Below are positions 61,041 to 64,000 of a DNA stretch of 64,000 nt, piece after piece. The DNA is from Selenomonadales bacterium (GTDB lineage: Bacteria; Bacillota; Negativicutes; Sporomusales; UBA7701), in NCBI GenBank assembly GCA_029975165.1, contig JARKPR010000003.1, positions 1 through 64,000 on the forward strand, written 5' to 3'. The number at the start of each line of letters is the position of its first letter. Positions within the stretch are counted from its first letter, which is position 1. Under the pieces are notes generated by a model, which saw only the letters and a program-made list of their open reading frames with translations, was not told where the DNA came from and did not search any database. The translations under genes and the position numbers were made by a program.

Positions 61041-61374
61041 GTCTGCACCTTTCGAGCCGCGTCCGGGGCGACGCGGAGAATCGGTAATAGTAAAGCGATT
61101 CAACGTATAAATGTTACATTCCTGCATAATTCGACAAATAATCCCTTTTGGGGGCTGCTAGCCTTGCCGTAGCCGGCATATCGTGAAGAAACACCCGCAC
61201 GGGGCGGGTGTTTTGCGTTGACTCCGGCGCCGCGGCTCCGGAAGCACGCGCCGGCCCGGGAATCGGGCCGGCGGCTGCGGGCGGGAGTTGCTTGTCGCTG
61301 CGCCAATGCGCGCTCACGATAAGCAACTCCTTTATACTTGGCTGAGGCGGAGGCCATTCGGAAGGAAATCCTGA
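61041..61374. other. Intergenic region with hairpins
   Basis: 334 bases between the HD-GYP gene and the FMN reductase gene on the same strand. It holds a terminator-like stem (AACACCCGC/GCGGGTGTT, 61189-61215) and a long imperfect inverted repeat GGAGTTGCTTGTCG...CGATAAGCAACTCC (61286-61333). A 70-codon frame across it (start GTG after AAGGAG) has no recognisable protein content and contains the terminator, so I did not call it. Confidence 0.5.
61189..61215. terminator. Terminator-like hairpin
   Basis: Nine-base-pair stem with a short loop and four T residues on the plus strand; on the minus strand T-rich too (TTTCTT). Confidence 0.6.
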
Positions 61375-61950
61375 TCAACGGCCAATTCTTTCGAGTAACC
61401 AGGCCATGTTTTCTCCCAGAGCTTTCATCGTGGCCATCCCTTCTTCGTCGTTTTCGACTTCGCCGATTTCGCGGCCGTAGACCATGTTCCAGTAGGGGGC
61501 GCAGACGGGGAACATCTGGGTGATGTGGAGGAAGTTGTACATGGTGTCGAAGGTGTGGATGGCTCCGCCGCGCCGGACGGCTGTGACGGCGGCGCCGGCT
61601 TTGTATTTGAACATGTTGTCGTTGGCGCGGGCGACGAAGCCGGCCCGGTCGATGAGGGCTTTCATTTCGGCGTTGACGTCGGCGAAGTAGGTGGGCGAGC
61701 CGAGGACGATGCCGTCGGCGGCGTCCATTTTGGCGATGTAGCGGTTGACGAGGTCGTCGTCGATGGCGCAGCGGCGATCGCGGTTTTTGAAGCATCCGCG
61801 GCAGGCGGTGCAGCCGCGGATGGGCTGGCCGGCCGTCTGGAGGAGTTCGGTTTCGATGCCGCGCGCTTCCAGTTCGGCAAGGACGGTCCTGACGAGGAGG
61901 GCGGTGTTGCCGTCCTTGCGGGGGCTGGTGCTGATGCCGACAACTTTCAT
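61375..61950 (-). CDS. Iron-sulfur flavoprotein (NADPH-dependent FMN reductase type)
   Basis: 191 residues: flavodoxin-like start MKVVGISTSPRKDGNTALLV, the cluster motif CTACRGCFKNRDRRC near residue 47 (spacing as in archaeal and clostridial Isf proteins), LGSPTYFADVNAEMKALIDR and a C-terminal helix. Such proteins carry FMN and a 4Fe-4S cluster and reduce oxygen species or quinones. AAGGAGCGAACCCCC precedes the ATG. Next to it lies a ferritin-like/VIT fusion; both point to oxidative or iron stress. Confidence 0.9.
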   Translation of the reverse strand: MKVVGISTSPRKDGNTALLVRTVLAELEARGIETELLQTAGQPIRGCTACRGCFKNRDRRCAIDDDLVNRYIAKMDAADGIVLGSPTYFADVNAEMKALIDRAGFVARANDNMFKYKAGAAVTAVRRGGAIHTFDTMYNFLHITQMFPVCAPYWNMVYGREIGEVENDEEGMATMKALGENMAWLLERIGR

Positions 61951-61992
61951 GGGGGTTCGCTCCTTCCGTTTGCTGGGATGGCTGGCCTGTGT

Positions 61993-63129
61993 TCAGCCGA
62001 GGATGGTGACGCCGATGAGGCGGCCGACGATGTAGGTGGCGGCGGCGGCGGCCAGGCCGAAGAGGGTCTGGCGGAGGCCGGCGAAGAGGACGGGTTTGCC
62101 GGTGAAGAGGGTGATGGCGGCGCCGATGGCGAACAGGCCGGCGGCGCTGGCGGCGGCGCTTAGGGCGACGGCGGCCGTGCCGCCGAGGAAGAGGAAGGGC
62201 AGGACGGGGACGACGGCGCCGACGGCGAAGAGGAGGAAGGAGGTGACGGCCGCTTCCCAGGCGTTGCCGCCGAGTTCGTCGGGGTCGAGGCCGAGTTCGT
62301 CGCGAGCGAGGGCGTCCAAGGCGGTGGCGGGGTCGGACATGAGGCGGGCGGCGAGGAGGCGGGCGGTTTGTTCGTCGAGGCCGCGGGCCTGGTAGATGAG
62401 GACGAGTTCTTCGGTTTCTTCCTCCGGCATGGCGGCGATTTCGTAGCGTTCGGTGCCGAGCTGTTTTTCGTAGAGTTCGCGCGAGCTCTGGACGGAGATC
62501 CATTCGCCGAGGGCCATGGAGATGGCGCCGGCAAGGAGGCCGGCGAGGCCGGTGAGGAGGATGCCGCCGCCGGCGATTTCGGCGCCGGCGACGCCCATGA
62601 CGAGGTTGAAGTTGGAGACGAGGCCGTCGCTGGCGCCGAGGACGGCGGCGCGCAGGGCGTTGCCGCCGGCGGCGCGGTGGCGGCCTTCCATTCTGGCGAG
62701 GAAGCTGCCTTCGGCGCCGGCGCCGTGGCCGGCGCGGCTCATCTGCCGGAGGACGACGGCGTGGGAGCGTTCTTCGGCGATCATGCCGCCGGCTTCGGGC
62801 TGGGCGGCGTAGCCGGCCGAGGCCTGGCGCTCGGTGTCGGCGAGGGTGGGGATGACGAGTCCGGGACCAAATTTGCCGGCCAGCCAGATGAGGGTGCGGG
62901 TGCGCCAGTCGGGCCGGAAGGCGGGAACGGCGCCGCCGGCGGCGATGATGCGCCGCTCCCATTCGGCGGCGTGCCTGGTTTCGGTGGCGGCGAGGCGGCG
63001 GTAGACTTCGGCGAGCCGGGGGTCGGCCTCTTTGTCCGCGAGGGCGGCGTAGAGGGCGGCGCTGTTGCGCTCGTCGGCGAGGTTGTCGAGGTAACGGGCA
63101 AGGTCGGGTTTATCATGGGTTGCGGTCAC
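61993..63129 (-). CDS. Ferritin-like domain fused to a VIT1/CCC1-type iron transporter
   Basis: 378 residues. Residues 1-145 are a rubrerythrin/ferritin-like helical bundle (LADERNSAALYAALADKEAD, ETRHAAEWERRI, AEERSHAVVLRQM) with E-x-x-H ligands. Residues 150-378 are a VIT1/CCC1 transporter (VLGASDGLVSNFNLVMGVAG, MALGEWISVQSSRELYEKQL, and C-terminal helices). MbfA-type proteins with this order export iron or manganese. GGAGGAATGATAAGTG precedes the ATG. Known architecture; well supported. Confidence 0.92.
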   Translation of the reverse strand: MTATHDKPDLARYLDNLADERNSAALYAALADKEADPRLAEVYRRLAATETRHAAEWERRIIAAGGAVPAFRPDWRTRTLIWLAGKFGPGLVIPTLADTERQASAGYAAQPEAGGMIAEERSHAVVLRQMSRAGHGAGAEGSFLARMEGRHRAAGGNALRAAVLGASDGLVSNFNLVMGVAGAEIAGGGILLTGLAGLLAGAISMALGEWISVQSSRELYEKQLGTERYEIAAMPEEETEELVLIYQARGLDEQTARLLAARLMSDPATALDALARDELGLDPDELGGNAWEAAVTSFLLFAVGAVVPVLPFLFLGGTAAVALSAAASAAGLFAIGAAITLFTGKPVLFAGLRQTLFGLAAAAATYIVGRLIGVTILG

Positions 63130-63178
63130 TTATCATTCCTCCGTAAGTAAAGCGTCCCTCCGTCTTCTTGAACTGTGC

Positions 63179-63340
63179 GCAGGCCGTTCAGGGCCGCCAG
63201 ATGCAAGGCGCACCGGAAGGGCGAGCCGCGCCGCGTACATGGAAGTACGCAAGCAATCGCCCTGATAAGTCAGACGCACGACGCTTCAGCGACGATGCGG
63301 CCGCTTACAACGCCGCAGATGGCGGTCATCAACGGCCTGC
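63179..63340 (-). repeat. Structured 3'-UTR repeat, copy C (at the DUF523 stop)
   Basis: 162 bases. Arms GCAGGCCGTTCAGGGCCGCCA and the complement of TGGCGGTCATCAACGGCCTGC pair at 18 of 21 positions; the second arm contains the DUF523 stop codon and last codons. Cores CCATCTGCGGCGTTGT and GGTGCGCCTTGCATCT are as in copies A and B, while the arms have wholly different sequence. Middle differs (GCGTACTTCCATGTACGC hairpin). Confidence 0.8.
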
Positions 63341-63811
63341 CCCCAATATCTGCGATATCACCTCTTCGGTGAGGTCGAGTTCGGTGTATAACTGTATGCC
63401 TATTGCGGCGAGGGCAGCGGCAAGCACTCCGTTCCCTGGTATTTGGCGGTGGGTGAACGTACCGTCGTAGATGCGGCCGACGCCGCAGGAGGGGCTGCGG
63501 GCTTTGAGGATGGCGGCGGCGACGGCCTGGGCGCCGGCGAGGCGGGCGAGCTGTTCGGCGCCGCGGACGAAGGGGACGGTGAGGTCGGTGCCTTGGGGGT
63601 CGATGACTTTGGCGCGGCCGGCGAGGACGTCCGCCCCCGTGCCGCCGAGGATTTCGCACGGCTGGCGGGGGGTGGGCAGGCCGCCTAGCTGCTCGGGACA
63701 GACGGGGAGGCAGCGGGCGGCGACGCCGGGGGCGAGGAGGGACGGACAGAGGTTGTGGCCGCCGTCGTAGCGGGTGCAGAGGCCGAGGAGGCAGGCGCTG
63801 ACGAGTATCAT
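63329..63811 (-). CDS. DUF523 family protein
   Basis: 160 residues of DUF523: MILVSACLLGLCTRYDGGHN, PVCPEQLGGLPTPR, then AILKARSPSCGVGRIYDGTF. The conserved cysteines (Cys7, Cys12, Cys38, SCGVG) suggest a metal or thiol site. Related domains act in 2-thiouridine desulfidation (TudS). GGAAAGGAAACC precedes the ATG at 63811. It runs into repeat copy C at its 3' end. Confidence 0.88.
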   Translation of the reverse strand: MILVSACLLGLCTRYDGGHNLCPSLLAPGVAARCLPVCPEQLGGLPTPRQPCEILGGTGADVLAGRAKVIDPQGTDLTVPFVRGAEQLARLAGAQAVAAAILKARSPSCGVGRIYDGTFTHRQIPGNGVLAAALAAIGIQLYTELDLTEEVISQILGAGR

Positions 63812-64000
63812 TTTGGTTTCCTTTCCGGAGCGAGTTTCCTTTTCCAGATTATTCCCATGCCGGCCGGCAAAATCCTGCCGGCGGAAGAAATGTTTGTTTC
63901 GCCGGGAAACAAAAAAAGAAGCAGACGGTGCTGCTTCGGGGTTTTGCGAGCGGAGAACGCAGGCGTACTGCGCCCATGCTCCGGCCAAACGCGCCGTAGG
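63812..64000. other. Upstream region of DUF523 at window edge
   Basis: 189 bases with no supported gene. It includes a GCCGGCAAAATCCTGCCGGC-like hairpin (63859-63882) and a run of A residues at 63909-63915; the promoter of the DUF523 gene should be here. Confidence 0.4.

Noticed and set aside
61130-61136. Spo0A-box-like TGTCGAA before the HD-GYP gene
   Set aside because: Single seven-base match with no clear promoter next to it; by chance several are expected in 64 kb on both strands.
61114-61326. 70-codon frame with GTG start after AAGGAG
   Set aside because: Content is Ala/Pro/Arg-rich without motif and spans a terminator-like hairpin; the ribosome site is part of an inverted repeat.

Overview
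This window looks like two genomes joined end to end. Positions 1 to about 12.5 kb carry a gene set and order typical of a GC-rich Desulfovibrionaceae-type deltaproteobacterium: dapA, cheR, an HDOD protein, a TPR protein, ppaC, then on the minus strand kdsC-rpoN-hpf-ptsN-rapZ-PTS(IIA,IIB,IIC). From about 12.5 kb to the end the genes are those of a spore-forming, probably diderm Firmicute of the Negativicutes (Sporomusaceae-like). The evidence is rpoE(delta)/argS/DUF1934 next to pyrG, SpoIID, a VanW lipoprotein, single-chain PurL, a sporulation-type histidine kinase, Spo0A-box-like sites, a CBO0543-family protein and an HAE1-type RND pump. The switch falls inside pyrG, whose 5' part belongs to the second gene order and whose 3' part belongs to the first. 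I read this as an assembly chimera at a conserved gene until shown otherwise. I see no rRNA, tRNA, CRISPR array, transposase or phage gene.

Left part: lysine biosynthesis (dapA), chemotaxis methyltransferase (cheR) and an HDOD regulator on the plus strand; a TPR protein; a DUF2087 protein; manganese pyrophosphatase; then the nitrogen/mannose-type phosphotransferase and sigma-54 cluster. Its EIIC gene has an apparent one-base frameshift in a nine-base homopolymer.

Right part, 12.5-36 kb: pyrG/rpoE/argS/ywiB-like block; spoIID/vanW operon with a nuclease-like gene; a degenerate MurE paralogue; a b-type cytochrome; purL; a broken glycolate oxidase gene; a membrane PAS kinase; a GNAT-cNMP fusion gene with a consensus promoter and Spo0A-box-like sites; nitroreductase; PHP phosphatase; EamA and MFS transporters; and an operon of a His-rich protein, a ferredoxin and a two-component pair.

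36.8-43.1 kb is the most suggestive locus. It holds a GcvH-like lipoyl carrier, a glutaredoxin fused to a radical-SAM-like domain lacking its cluster motif, an arylsulfotransferase without a signal peptide, an MFS carrier, a Crp/Fnr regulator and a lipoate ligase. A perfect TTTGTA-N8-TACAAA palindrome lies upstream of gcvH. Together they could form a lipoyl- and thiol-dependent organosulfur pathway; this is inference.

43-64 kb: Smr protein, RND efflux pair, small-protein genes, a FabH with a repeat-rich promoter, an XRE regulator, and a D-cysteine module (DauR-like regulator divergent from ridA, a DAACS symporter and D-cysteine desulfhydrase, with a perfect 20-bp palindrome). After these come a CGGC-like protein, DUF1836, SDR, VOC, AbrB transporter plus macrodomain protein, HD-GYP protein, iron-sulfur flavoprotein, a ferritin-like/VIT1 fusion and DUF523.

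Four copies of a structured 3'-UTR repeat (after purL, DUF4870, lplA and DUF523) start at or within a few bases of stop codons. They share conserved cores inside an outer stem whose sequence differs between copies but stays paired. I regard this as the best candidate for an undescribed element.
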